Source of the DNA: a virus | Length of the DNA stretch: 23,824 nt | Strand: one strand, 5' to 3' | Virus record (IMG/VR): IMGVR_UViG_3300009376_000086 | Coordinates: 1 to 23,824 of that record | Part shown: piece by piece, positions 14,451-21,613 of the stretch | Layout: the number at the start of each line of letters is the position of its first letter | How positions within the stretch are numbered: position 1 is the stretch's first letter | Program-made: the position numbers and the translations under genes | The notes under the pieces: model-generated | The model's input: the letters and a program-made list of their open reading frames with translations, nothing else | Told to the model about the DNA's origin: nothing | The model's database searches: none

Positions 14451-15233
14451 ATGGCGGATAAACAAGTAGAAATCAAATCAAAAAATGAAATCGCAACAGG
14501 CGATATTTCACCTGATTTGATTATTAAATCTGCTGGTCGTGGTTTAGAAAATGTCACTAATGATGATATTACTATTCCTAGATTAGCAATAATACAAGCC
14601 GGCTCACCTCAAAGAAAAAAGAAAGATGAAAAATATCTTGAAGGTGCGGAAGAAGGTAATATCTTTAATACAGTTACTAATCAATTATATAGTGATTCGA
14701 TTACAGTTATACCTTGTGGATACAGAAAGTCCTATGTGGAATGGGTACCTAGAGAAAAAGGTGGAGGTCTTGTAGCAGTACATGATATGAAACCTGATGG
14801 AACTAAAACTGATCCAAAAACTAGAAAGTCAATGTTAGGCGAAAATCAAATTGTTGATACAGCTGAACATTTCGTTTTAGTTAAAAAAGATAAATCGTTT
14901 GAACCTGCGGTTTTAACGATGACATCTAGTAATCTTTCTGTTTCAAGAAAGTGGAATACACTTCTTAAAATGAAAAAGATGAATGTAAAAGGTCAGATGG
15001 TAGAACCACCTTCTTTTCTTTTTATGTTTAAATTATCAACTGTAAATGCTGAAAATGATTTAGGTAGTTGGTATAAATATAAAATAGAAGAAATAGGTAC
15101 AGTATCAAGTCAAGATATATTTAAACAGGCAGAAAGTCTTTCAGATTCAATATCTGAAGGTAAAGTAAAAGCTTCAGACCCTGTTGATACTGATACATCT
15201 TCAGAAGAAAAAGATACTAAAACACCATTTTAG
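14451..15233 (+). CDS. Candidate single-stranded DNA-binding protein
   Basis: 260 residues. The body is beta-rich with aromatic and basic residues (DDITIPRLAIIQAG, ITVIPCGYRKSYVEWVPREKGG, FEPAVLTMTSSNLSVSRKW, PPSFLFMFKLSTV), as expected of an OB-fold. The last 18 residues are acidic and end in Pro-Phe (DTSSEEKDTKTPF). That C-terminal arrangement is the partner-docking tail of bacterial SSB and the analogous acidic Phe-ended tail of T7 gp2.5. It lies just before the primase and in an operon with exonuclease and helicase. A strong ribosome site (GGAAAGGAG, 14435-14443) suits an abundant protein. I infer SSB from tail, composition and context; a recombination mediator is the main alternative. 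Confidence 0.6.
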   Translation: MADKQVEIKSKNEIATGDISPDLIIKSAGRGLENVTNDDITIPRLAIIQAGSPQRKKKDEKYLEGAEEGNIFNTVTNQLYSDSITVIPCGYRKSYVEWVPREKGGGLVAVHDMKPDGTKTDPKTRKSMLGENQIVDTAEHFVLVKKDKSFEPAVLTMTSSNLSVSRKWNTLLKMKKMNVKGQMVEPPSFLFMFKLSTVNAENDLGSWYKYKIEEIGTVSSQDIFKQAESLSDSISEGKVKASDPVDTDTSSEEKDTKTPF

Positions 15234-15235
15234 TT

Positions 15236-16741
15236 ATGCTTTATGAAGATTTTTTCAAGGTCTTTCCAGGCCTAACCAGAGCTTATGGCCAATTTTTCAT
15301 AACAGAAAGAAAAGGTCCTAAACTTGATGGCTATGGAAAGACCATAAGGGAAAATTATGTCGCTGAACTTTGGAAACAACACCTAGATGGTAAAACTGGT
15401 CTAGGTGTTATTCCAATTAATAAAGATAATAAATGTAAATGGGGTTGTCTAGATGTAGATGATTATTCTGTTGATATAGAAAAAATTAGTAAACAGTTTG
15501 TAAAAAAGAATTTAATAGTATGTAGATCAAAATCAGGAGGAGCACATATTTTTATTTTTACTAAAAATTTTGTATCTGCTTCTTCAATGATTAATAAATT
15601 AAAAGAAATTGTAAAAGCATTTGGCTTTGTTAAATATGATTTAAGACCACAGCAAACTAAATTAATTGATGATAATGATTGTGGTAGTTGGTTAAATATG
15701 CCATACTTTGGTGGAGAATCCACTGATAGATATGCTCTTTATGATGGACAAGTATTAACACCTGAACACTTTATTAAATGGATAGAAAAATTTTCATTAG
15801 ATTCACTTGAATCTCTGGATCTAACTTTTATTAAAAAACTTAATAAATCCAACGAAATTTTACCAGGCGGTCCACCTTGCCTCCAAGATTTACTTTCTAA
15901 AGGAGCATTAGGAGAAGGTAGTAGAAATAATGGTCTTTTTAATATTGGAGTTTATTTAAGGAAAAGATTTCCAGAAGATTGGCAAGATAAATTAGAAGAA
16001 TATAATGATGAATACATTGATCCTCCACTTAAACCTAGAGAATTTACAACAGTATTACAAAGTTTAGATAAAAAAACTTATAATTATAAATGTAAAGATT
16101 CACCAATTAATTCAGTTTGTAATAAAACTAAATGTATTACATGTGAATATGGTATTAATGATGATGGTACAATGCCTACTTTAAATAGTATTACTAAAAT
16201 ACTAACTAATCCACCACAATATTTTTTAACTTTAAGTGAAAAAAAAATTGGTCCATTATCAAGTAAACAAATTTATAATTTTTTAGATTTTAAACAAGTT
16301 GTATTTGAAAATTTAGATATGCTTCTTCCTAAAATAAATGATAAGTTATGGACTGAAACTGTAAATGATTTAATGTCTAGAGTTATTGCTGTTGAAGCAC
16401 CTAAAGATAGTAGTAATGAAGGTAGATTATTTGATTTATTAGAAAGATTTTGTACTGGTTCCACTTCTTCTACAGAGTCAGAAGATTTATTAAGAGGTAA
16501 AGCTATAATACAAGATAATATAACAGAATTTAGAATAAATGATTTTATGGAATTTTTAGATAGACATAGATTTAAAGAATTTAAATTACATGAAATTACT
16601 GCATATTTAAAAAATTTAGGTGCTACTCATAGCGGAAAAAAGATAAAAGGAAAATTTACGAATACTTGGTCAATTCCAAGTTTTCAAGTACAAACTGAAG
16701 AATTTAAACAACCAAATATAAATAAGGAGGCATATGAATAA
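15236..16741 (+). CDS. Archaeo-eukaryotic-type primase (AEP superfamily)
   Basis: 501 residues. The catalytic AEP signature is present: the metal-binding acids in CLDVDDYS (D73, D75), then SKSGGAHIFIFT (100-109) with the nucleotide-binding His H104, then SWLNMPYFGG. A helical PriCT-like domain follows (GSRNNGLFNIGVYLRKRF, about 229-245), and a Cys cluster C286, C295, C300, C303 that may hold zinc or an iron-sulphur centre. The last 190 residues lack motifs; no helicase P-loop is present, so this is a stand-alone primase. It would prime, or possibly prime and extend, phage DNA. It follows the candidate SSB by two bases with no clear ribosome site (probably re-initiation) and overlaps the next gene by 8. 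Confidence 0.8.
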   Translation: MLYEDFFKVFPGLTRAYGQFFITERKGPKLDGYGKTIRENYVAELWKQHLDGKTGLGVIPINKDNKCKWGCLDVDDYSVDIEKISKQFVKKNLIVCRSKSGGAHIFIFTKNFVSASSMINKLKEIVKAFGFVKYDLRPQQTKLIDDNDCGSWLNMPYFGGESTDRYALYDGQVLTPEHFIKWIEKFSLDSLESLDLTFIKKLNKSNEILPGGPPCLQDLLSKGALGEGSRNNGLFNIGVYLRKRFPEDWQDKLEEYNDEYIDPPLKPREFTTVLQSLDKKTYNYKCKDSPINSVCNKTKCITCEYGINDDGTMPTLNSITKILTNPPQYFLTLSEKKIGPLSSKQIYNFLDFKQVVFENLDMLLPKINDKLWTETVNDLMSRVIAVEAPKDSSNEGRLFDLLERFCTGSTSSTESEDLLRGKAIIQDNITEFRINDFMEFLDRHRFKEFKLHEITAYLKNLGATHSGKKIKGKFTNTWSIPSFQVQTEEFKQPNINKEAYE

Positions 16742-16922
16742 ATATCAAGCTATTAATATTTTATTAGCTCATGCAAAAAAAGTTAATGATCCACATTATA
16801 AACCGGAATTGCAAGGTTTAACTGCAGCGGTTTTATTTATGGATACATATCTTGCAGAGAATAAAAAAGATAGTAAAGTAGAAATTAAAGGTCTTGAATT
16901 TAAATTAACAAAAGGAGTATAA
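16734..16922 (+). CDS. Small hypothetical protein between primase and exonuclease
   Basis: 62 residues, no recognised family. An excellent ribosome site (TAAGGAGG, 16723-16730, close to the ATG), an 8-base overlap with the primase stop and a one-base overlap with the exonuclease ATG (TAATG) show that it is a real gene of the operon. Predicted mostly helical (YQAINILLAHAKK, ELQGLTAAVLFMDTYLAE), soluble, with a short C-terminal strand pair. It may be an accessory subunit for a neighbouring replication enzyme; that is only a guess from position. Confidence 0.6.
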   Translation: MNKYQAINILLAHAKKVNDPHYKPELQGLTAAVLFMDTYLAENKKDSKVEIKGLEFKLTKGV

Positions 16923-17734
16923 TGTATATATTTTTTGATACTGAAACTAATGGATTATGGAGAAGGGATTTACCTTCTAATCATAAAGATCAACCTAGAC
17001 TTGTAAGTATGGCTTTTCAAGTATGTGATGATAAAGAAAAAATTATAGCTCAATATTCAAGTCGAATAGAGCCAAAGTCAAGAGATGTACCTGATTTTAT
17101 TATTCCTAAAGAAGTTGAAGATATTCATGGAATATCTACTAAAGAAGCACAATATACTGGAATAGCTTTACAATATCCTTTAGCTATGATGACTTACTTT
17201 ATAAGTAAGTGTCATACAATGGTTGCTCATAATTTAGCTTTTGATTTACAAATATTAGAACGAGAATTAACACTTTTAAATTTTATTTATAAACAGCCTC
17301 AAAAATTACATTGTACTATGATGATGGCTAAAGATCAATTAAAATTAAAAGCTGATTATAATGATTATAAATTTCCTAAATTAGAAGAATGTTTTAAACA
17401 TTTTTTTCATAGAGGAGTTCATAATTATCACGATGCTTTATTAGATGTTCAATTATGTAGAGAATTATATTTTCATATGAAAAGAATAGGTATTAAAGAA
17501 GTTACTCATCAAGCTATTCCTAAAGAATTATTAAATAGAATAGAAGGAGATAAATATCAAAACTTAATTAATTTTTTAAATAATATTAATAAAAATAAAT
17601 TAAATGATTGGGAAAATAGTTTTTGTCAATCAGTAATTGAAAAAACAAATAAAAATGGTGATAAACATATTTTATTATCAGATAAACAACGTGCTACTTT
17701 AAGAAAAATATATAATAAACATAATGGAAAGTAA
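16922..17734 (+). CDS. DnaQ-like DEDDh 3'-5' exonuclease
   Basis: 270 residues. The exonuclease domain (1-190) carries all five catalytic residues: D6 and E8 (FFDTETNG), D108 (AHNLAFDLQIL), and H170 with D175 (NYHDALLDVQLC), which makes it the DEDDh class. Removal of nucleotides from 3' ends with two metal ions, as in proofreading subunits, is expected. After a low-complexity Asn/Lys linker (about 215-227), residues 228-270 (DWENSFCQSV..., LLSDKQRATLRKIY) form a small helical domain that recurs in phage replication proteins and may mediate contacts. No polymerase is fused, so it may proofread for a polymerase encoded outside the window or degrade host DNA. Ribosome site AAAGGAG at 16911-16917. 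Confidence 0.88.
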   Translation: MYIFFDTETNGLWRRDLPSNHKDQPRLVSMAFQVCDDKEKIIAQYSSRIEPKSRDVPDFIIPKEVEDIHGISTKEAQYTGIALQYPLAMMTYFISKCHTMVAHNLAFDLQILERELTLLNFIYKQPQKLHCTMMMAKDQLKLKADYNDYKFPKLEECFKHFFHRGVHNYHDALLDVQLCRELYFHMKRIGIKEVTHQAIPKELLNRIEGDKYQNLINFLNNINKNKLNDWENSFCQSVIEKTNKNGDKHILLSDKQRATLRKIYNKHNGK

Positions 17735-19235
17735 GACAATTAAAATTTTTGGTAGTCCTGGTACAGGAAAAACTACAACTCTTTTAAAACTTTTAGAAGA
17801 AAAAATTGCAGAAGGATATAAACCTGAAAAAATTGGATTTTTTTCTTTTACTCGTAGAGCAATTAGAGAAGCAAGAAGTAGGGTTATTAAAAAATTTAAT
17901 CTTTCAGAAGATGATTTAGAATATTTTAGGACTATCCATAGTTTATGTTATCGAACTTTAAATATAAATAGTGGTCAAGTTTTTAAAGGAGAACGTGTAA
18001 AAGAATTTAGTGAAATTGCTAGAATAGAAATGTCAGGTGTATCTGAAGAAGATACATCAGGATTAGCTGTAGGAAATAAAAGAGGTGATTTACTTTTATT
18101 CTGTGATGAAGTTTCAAGATCAAGTGAAAGAGATTTAAAAGAAGTATGGAAAGAATTAGAATGTGAACATACTTGGGAAGAACAAGAATACTTTTCTAAA
18201 GTATTAATTAATTTTAAGAAATCTAAAAATCTTTTAGATTTTACAGATATGTTAGATATTTTTATAAAAGAAGAAACTATTCCACAATTAGATATTATTT
18301 TTGTAGATGAAGCTCAAGATTTAACAACTAAACAATGGAAAGTAATAGAAAAATTAAATGAATATTGTAAATTTAGATATATAGCAGGTGATGATGATCA
18401 AGCTATCTATCGTTGGGCAGGAGCTGATGTTAAAAGATTTTTAAATATTAAAGGTAATATTGAAGTATTACCTATAAGTTATAGATTACCAAAAACTATT
18501 CATAAATTAGCTTGTGATATTTCTCATAAAATTTCTTTAAGACAAGTAAAAAATTGGACTTCAAGAAAGGATCAAGGATCAATAACTGATATTTATTCTA
18601 TTGAAGATGTAGATATGTCCGAAGGAGAATGGCTTATATTAGCAAGATCAGGTTATCAATTATTTAAAGCTGAAGCATATTGTAAAAGAATGGGTTGGTT
18701 TTATGAAAAAGGTCATCACGAATTTAAAACTAATAAATTTGTTATTGCTATTAGATCATGGATTAAATTAAATAGAGGTGAAACTATTTCTTTTGATGAA
18801 TTAAAAAAATTATATCAGTGTATTAAAAGTAAAACAGGAATTACTAGAGGTTTTAAAAAATTAGAAGGTATTGATCAAAATAAAGAATTTTCTCTTCAAG
18901 ATTTACGAGAAAATGTAGGATTAATTGCTAAAGGAGAATGGCAAGAAGTTATTTTTGGTCTTGATCCCGAAGATATTTTAATGTTTGAATCTTTAATTAA
19001 ATCGGGAGATATTTTTAAGAATAAAGCACGAATAAGATTATCAACTATTCATGGAATCAAAGGTGGAGAAAGTGATAATGTAGTAGTGATATCGGATATT
19101 TCTTATAAAACTTGGAGAAAATTTAATGTTGAACCTGATGATGAACATAGAGTTTTTTATGTAGCTGTAACACGAGCTAGAAAAAATTTGTTCTTGTTGC
19201 ATCCGGAAACGAAGTATAGTTACGAATTACGATGA
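17724..19235 (+). CDS. UvrD/Rep-like superfamily 1 DNA helicase
   Basis: 503 residues. Superfamily 1A motifs: Walker A GSPGTGKTT (10-18), motif Ia FFSFTRRAI (39-47), Walker B VDEAQD (194-199), motif III GDDDQAIYRWAGAD (222-235), motif IV ISYRLP (251-256), motif V STIHGIKGGESDNVVVI and motif VI FYVAVTRARKNLFL near the end. It is shorter than UvrD (about 720 aa), with reduced insertion domains, nearer to the compact phage helicases. It should unwind DNA 3'-5' using ATP during replication or recombination. It overlaps the exonuclease gene by 11 bases and the methyltransferase gene by 4 (ATGA), so it belongs to one operon. Together with the SNF2 protein, the phage encodes at least two helicases. 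Confidence 0.9.
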   Translation: MESKTIKIFGSPGTGKTTTLLKLLEEKIAEGYKPEKIGFFSFTRRAIREARSRVIKKFNLSEDDLEYFRTIHSLCYRTLNINSGQVFKGERVKEFSEIARIEMSGVSEEDTSGLAVGNKRGDLLLFCDEVSRSSERDLKEVWKELECEHTWEEQEYFSKVLINFKKSKNLLDFTDMLDIFIKEETIPQLDIIFVDEAQDLTTKQWKVIEKLNEYCKFRYIAGDDDQAIYRWAGADVKRFLNIKGNIEVLPISYRLPKTIHKLACDISHKISLRQVKNWTSRKDQGSITDIYSIEDVDMSEGEWLILARSGYQLFKAEAYCKRMGWFYEKGHHEFKTNKFVIAIRSWIKLNRGETISFDELKKLYQCIKSKTGITRGFKKLEGIDQNKEFSLQDLRENVGLIAKGEWQEVIFGLDPEDILMFESLIKSGDIFKNKARIRLSTIHGIKGGESDNVVVISDISYKTWRKFNVEPDDEHRVFYVAVTRARKNLFLLHPETKYSYELR

Positions 19236-20290
19236 AAGCATTAGGAACTTATATATTTGCTGGTGGATTTACTTTAGGAGTAAGTAAACATTTTGATGTT
19301 GAAGCTCATTTCGAAATGAAACCAGGTTTATATAAAAAAACTTTTAAAGCTAATTTTCCAAATATTCCTGTATATGAAGGTGAAGAAGAATGGCCTCGAA
19401 AAAAATTTAAAAATAAGATTGATTTTGTTTATTGTAATCCCCCATGTGCTCCTTGGTCTAATTTAGGAGGAGCACAGAAAGGAGCAGGAGCATGGAGAGA
19501 TGATCCTAGAATTGCATGTTGGAGAAATAGTTTTAATCTTTTAAAAGAATTAAATCCGACAGCTTTAGCTATTGAATCAGTTCCTCGAATTTACTCTAAA
19601 AATGGAGGATATCCCATGATTATGGAATTAACTAAAGAAGCAAATAAATTAGGTTATCAAGTTACTCATTTATTAATTGATGGTGGCTTTACTGGTTTAA
19701 ATCATAGTCGTAAAAGATTTTTTTTTATAGCAACGAAATATGGATTGAATCCACATATTTTAAATTTTCAACCATTACCAACAGCGGGAGAAGTTTTAAG
19801 TGAATTCAAAAAAGAACACGGATCCGATATAGGACATTTAATGAAGTTGGGAAAAAATGAAAAACCTTATCTTAAACATTGTAAACAAGGAGAAAGTTTA
19901 AGAGTAACATGGGAAAGATATAATCCACCAGAAACTTGGGTACGAGGAGGAATGAGAGGTGGAGTAAAAGGAAGACCTCAATTTATGAAATGGAGATTAA
20001 AAGATAATGCACATATACCAGTTATAGCTGGAGGATTTTATATACATCCTAATGAAGATAGACTATTTGGTCATAAAGAATTAGCTTATATGGCAGGTTT
20101 TCCAGTAGATTATAAATGGGAAGGACCAAGTTCTAGTATAGGATCACAAATCGCACGTGGAGTAATGCCACCTGTCGCTGAATATGTAGCAAGAATAATA
20201 AAAAATAGTATTAAAGAAAAGAATAAAAAAGAAGAAGAATTACAAATTATAGATTTTAGAAAGGCACCAACCCAAGAAAGTTTATTATGA
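19232..20290 (+). CDS. C5-cytosine DNA methyltransferase
   Basis: 352 residues. Motifs of the C5 family are in order: I (YIFAGGFTLGV, 7-17), IV with the catalytic Cys (CNPPCAPWS, C72), VI (LAIESVPRI, E115; normally ENV), VIII (GLNHSRKRFFFIA, 156-167), a variable target-recognition region (about 170-280), IX (LAYMAGFPVDYKW) and X (GSQIARGVMPPVAEYVA). It should transfer methyl from SAM to carbon 5 of cytosine in DNA. The usual Gln after the catalytic Cys is Ala and the Asn of ENV is Ser, so this is a divergent member. No endonuclease gene is adjacent, making it an orphan phage enzyme for protection from host restriction or a first step of further modification. Start overlaps the helicase stop (ATGA). 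Confidence 0.85.
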   Translation: MKALGTYIFAGGFTLGVSKHFDVEAHFEMKPGLYKKTFKANFPNIPVYEGEEEWPRKKFKNKIDFVYCNPPCAPWSNLGGAQKGAGAWRDDPRIACWRNSFNLLKELNPTALAIESVPRIYSKNGGYPMIMELTKEANKLGYQVTHLLIDGGFTGLNHSRKRFFFIATKYGLNPHILNFQPLPTAGEVLSEFKKEHGSDIGHLMKLGKNEKPYLKHCKQGESLRVTWERYNPPETWVRGGMRGGVKGRPQFMKWRLKDNAHIPVIAGGFYIHPNEDRLFGHKELAYMAGFPVDYKWEGPSSSIGSQIARGVMPPVAEYVARIIKNSIKEKNKKEEELQIIDFRKAPTQESLL

Positions 20291-20481
20291 GAAGTTTTAT
20301 AGAAAGTTTTATAGATGTGGGATCAGGATTTATTTTAGCTATATTAATACAGCTTTATATTTTTCCATTTTTTGGATTATATCCAACTATTATGGATAGT
20401 ATTGGAATTGCTTTAATATTTACAGGAGTATCTATTACAAGATCATGGCTATGGAGAATGGCATTTAAAAAATATGAATAA
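20287..20481 (+). CDS. DUF7220-like small membrane protein
   Basis: 64 residues with two membrane helices, about 15-30 (GFILAILIQLYIFPFFG) and 36-52 (MDSIGIALIFTGVSITR), and a basic C-terminus (RSWLWRMAFKKYE). The arrangement 'F...P.FGL...I..IFT..SI.RS...R..F' matches a widespread phage family I know as DUF7220. Function unknown; inner-membrane location expected. ATG overlaps the methyltransferase stop. It is the first of three successive genes for envelope proteins. Confidence 0.7.
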   Translation: MRSFIESFIDVGSGFILAILIQLYIFPFFGLYPTIMDSIGIALIFTGVSITRSWLWRMAFKKYE

Positions 20482-20487
20482 TAAAAG

Positions 20488-20994
20488 ATGATAAAAATAA
20501 TTGTAACATTTTTATTTATTTCAGGAATTCTTACTTTAGGAAGATTAATTCCTCATCCGCCAAATTTTACACCAATTTTAGCTACAGCAATTTATACTCC
20601 ATATATCATTAATGATAAATGGATAGCAGTGTTGATTCCACTTTCTGCTATGTTTATTGCAGATATTATTATTGGCTTTCATCCGTATATGTTATGGGTG
20701 TATGGAGCAATAGGTTTATCAACTTTAATTAGTAATTGGTCAATGCGTTTTAATAAAAAATATATTCAATTAGGAGTAATGGCAATCTTATCTTCTATAT
20801 TATTTTTTATAATAACAAATTTTGCAGTGTGGATTATATGGGATTATTATCCAACAACGATTGATGGTTTAATAATATGTTATATAAAAGCAATTCCCTT
20901 TTTTCAAAATACATTATTAGGAACTATAATATATACAGCTCTTATAACTATAACAATACAGAAAGGAAGGAAATATGCGAACAATTATTTTTAG
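20488..20994 (+). CDS. DUF6580-like integral membrane protein
   Basis: 168 residues, four to six membrane helices covering most of the chain (about 2-20, 46-64, 68-86, 94-121, 133-160). The early segment GRLIPHPPNFTPILATAIYTPYI and the later SAMFIADIIIGFHPYMLWVYGAIG fit the bacterial DUF6580 family, whose layout resembles substrate-binding components of ECF vitamin transporters. If the resemblance holds, the phage may supply a small-molecule uptake component, or alter the host membrane during infection. No energising ATPase or coupling subunit gene is nearby. Six bases after the previous gene; its end overlaps the lipoprotein gene by 20 bases. Assignment from recalled sequence pattern. Confidence 0.65.
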   Translation: MIKIIVTFLFISGILTLGRLIPHPPNFTPILATAIYTPYIINDKWIAVLIPLSAMFIADIIIGFHPYMLWVYGAIGLSTLISNWSMRFNKKYIQLGVMAILSSILFFIITNFAVWIIWDYYPTTIDGLIICYIKAIPFFQNTLLGTIIYTALITITIQKGRKYANNYF

Positions 20995-21160
20995 TATAAT
21001 TTTAATAATTGGATTAGTAGGATGTTCAAATCATACATTTAACCCAGATACTACAACATTAAAATATGGTAATACTGGTCAAGATGGTGATAGTGTAAAT
21101 GGCGATTATAATTCAGAAAATTTCACTATTACACAAACATTTAAATGGTCACAAAATTAA
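20975..21160 (+). CDS. Small phage lipoprotein
   Basis: 61 residues with a clear lipoprotein signal: basic start (MRT), hydrophobic core IIFSIILIIG, lipobox LVGC (14-17) with C17 as the lipidated residue and Ser at +2, which favours the outer membrane. The mature part is only 45 residues, polar, rich in Thr, Asp, Asn and Gly, ending in a Phe-Trp strand (ITQTFKWSQN). A strong ribosome site (GGAAGG) lies just ahead of the ATG, and it overlaps the previous gene by 20 bases. Small phage lipoproteins made with early genes are often superinfection-exclusion factors. An outer-membrane spanin is an alternative, but the lysis genes are 11 kb away. Confidence 0.75.
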   Translation: MRTIIFSIILIIGLVGCSNHTFNPDTTTLKYGNTGQDGDSVNGDYNSENFTITQTFKWSQN

Positions 21161-21166
21161 ATAATT

Positions 21167-21613
21167 ATGAAAAATTCAGATATTTTTAATTTACACGAAG
21201 ATTTATTAGGAGATATAAATAGATTTCATAATAAATTTGGTTTTGAAAAGAATGAAAAAGTAGGAATACCAGATAATCCAGAATTAGTTAATTTTAGAAC
21301 TTCTTTTTTAATGGAAGAATTAGCTGAATATACTCAAGCTATAACTAAAAAAGATGATGCTGCAGCATTAGATGCTCTTATTGATATAGTTTATATAGCT
21401 TTAGGTACTGCTTGGTTATTTAATTTACCTTTTGAAAAAGCTTGGAAAGAAGTACAAACAGCTAATATGAAAAAAGTAAGAGCTAAAAGTAAATCAAAAA
21501 AACGAGGAACAGCATTTGATGTAATTAAACCTAAAGGTTGGCAAGCTCCTAATATAGATCAAATTGTTGAGGAAGAGAAAGAACAAAATGAAAATATTAA
21601 TAACAGGCTTTAA
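21167..21613 (+). CDS. MazG-like nucleoside triphosphate pyrophosphohydrolase
   Basis: 148 residues of the all-alpha NTP-PPase superfamily. The metal-binding motif is seen in FLMEELAEYTQA (E50, E51, E54) and ALDALIDIVYIALG (D69, D73), followed by the conserved Asn in VQTANMKKV (N100). A basic tract (KSKSKKRG) and GWQAPNI follow, the usual end of phage MazG-like proteins. It should hydrolyse nucleoside or deoxynucleoside triphosphates to the monophosphate and pyrophosphate. In phages this has been proposed to tune (p)ppGpp or clear unwanted dNTPs. Next to kinase and TS-family genes, a role in shaping the nucleotide pool is likely. No ribosome site is obvious before the ATG. Confidence 0.85.
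   Translation: MKNSDIFNLHEDLLGDINRFHNKFGFEKNEKVGIPDNPELVNFRTSFLMEELAEYTQAITKKDDAAALDALIDIVYIALGTAWLFNLPFEKAWKEVQTANMKKVRAKSKSKKRGTAFDVIKPKGWQAPNIDQIVEEEKEQNENINNRL

Noticed and set aside
15463-16464. Minus-strand frames at 15463-15723 and 16273-16464
   Set aside because: They are antisense to the primase, including its catalytic motifs, and show no independent signals.
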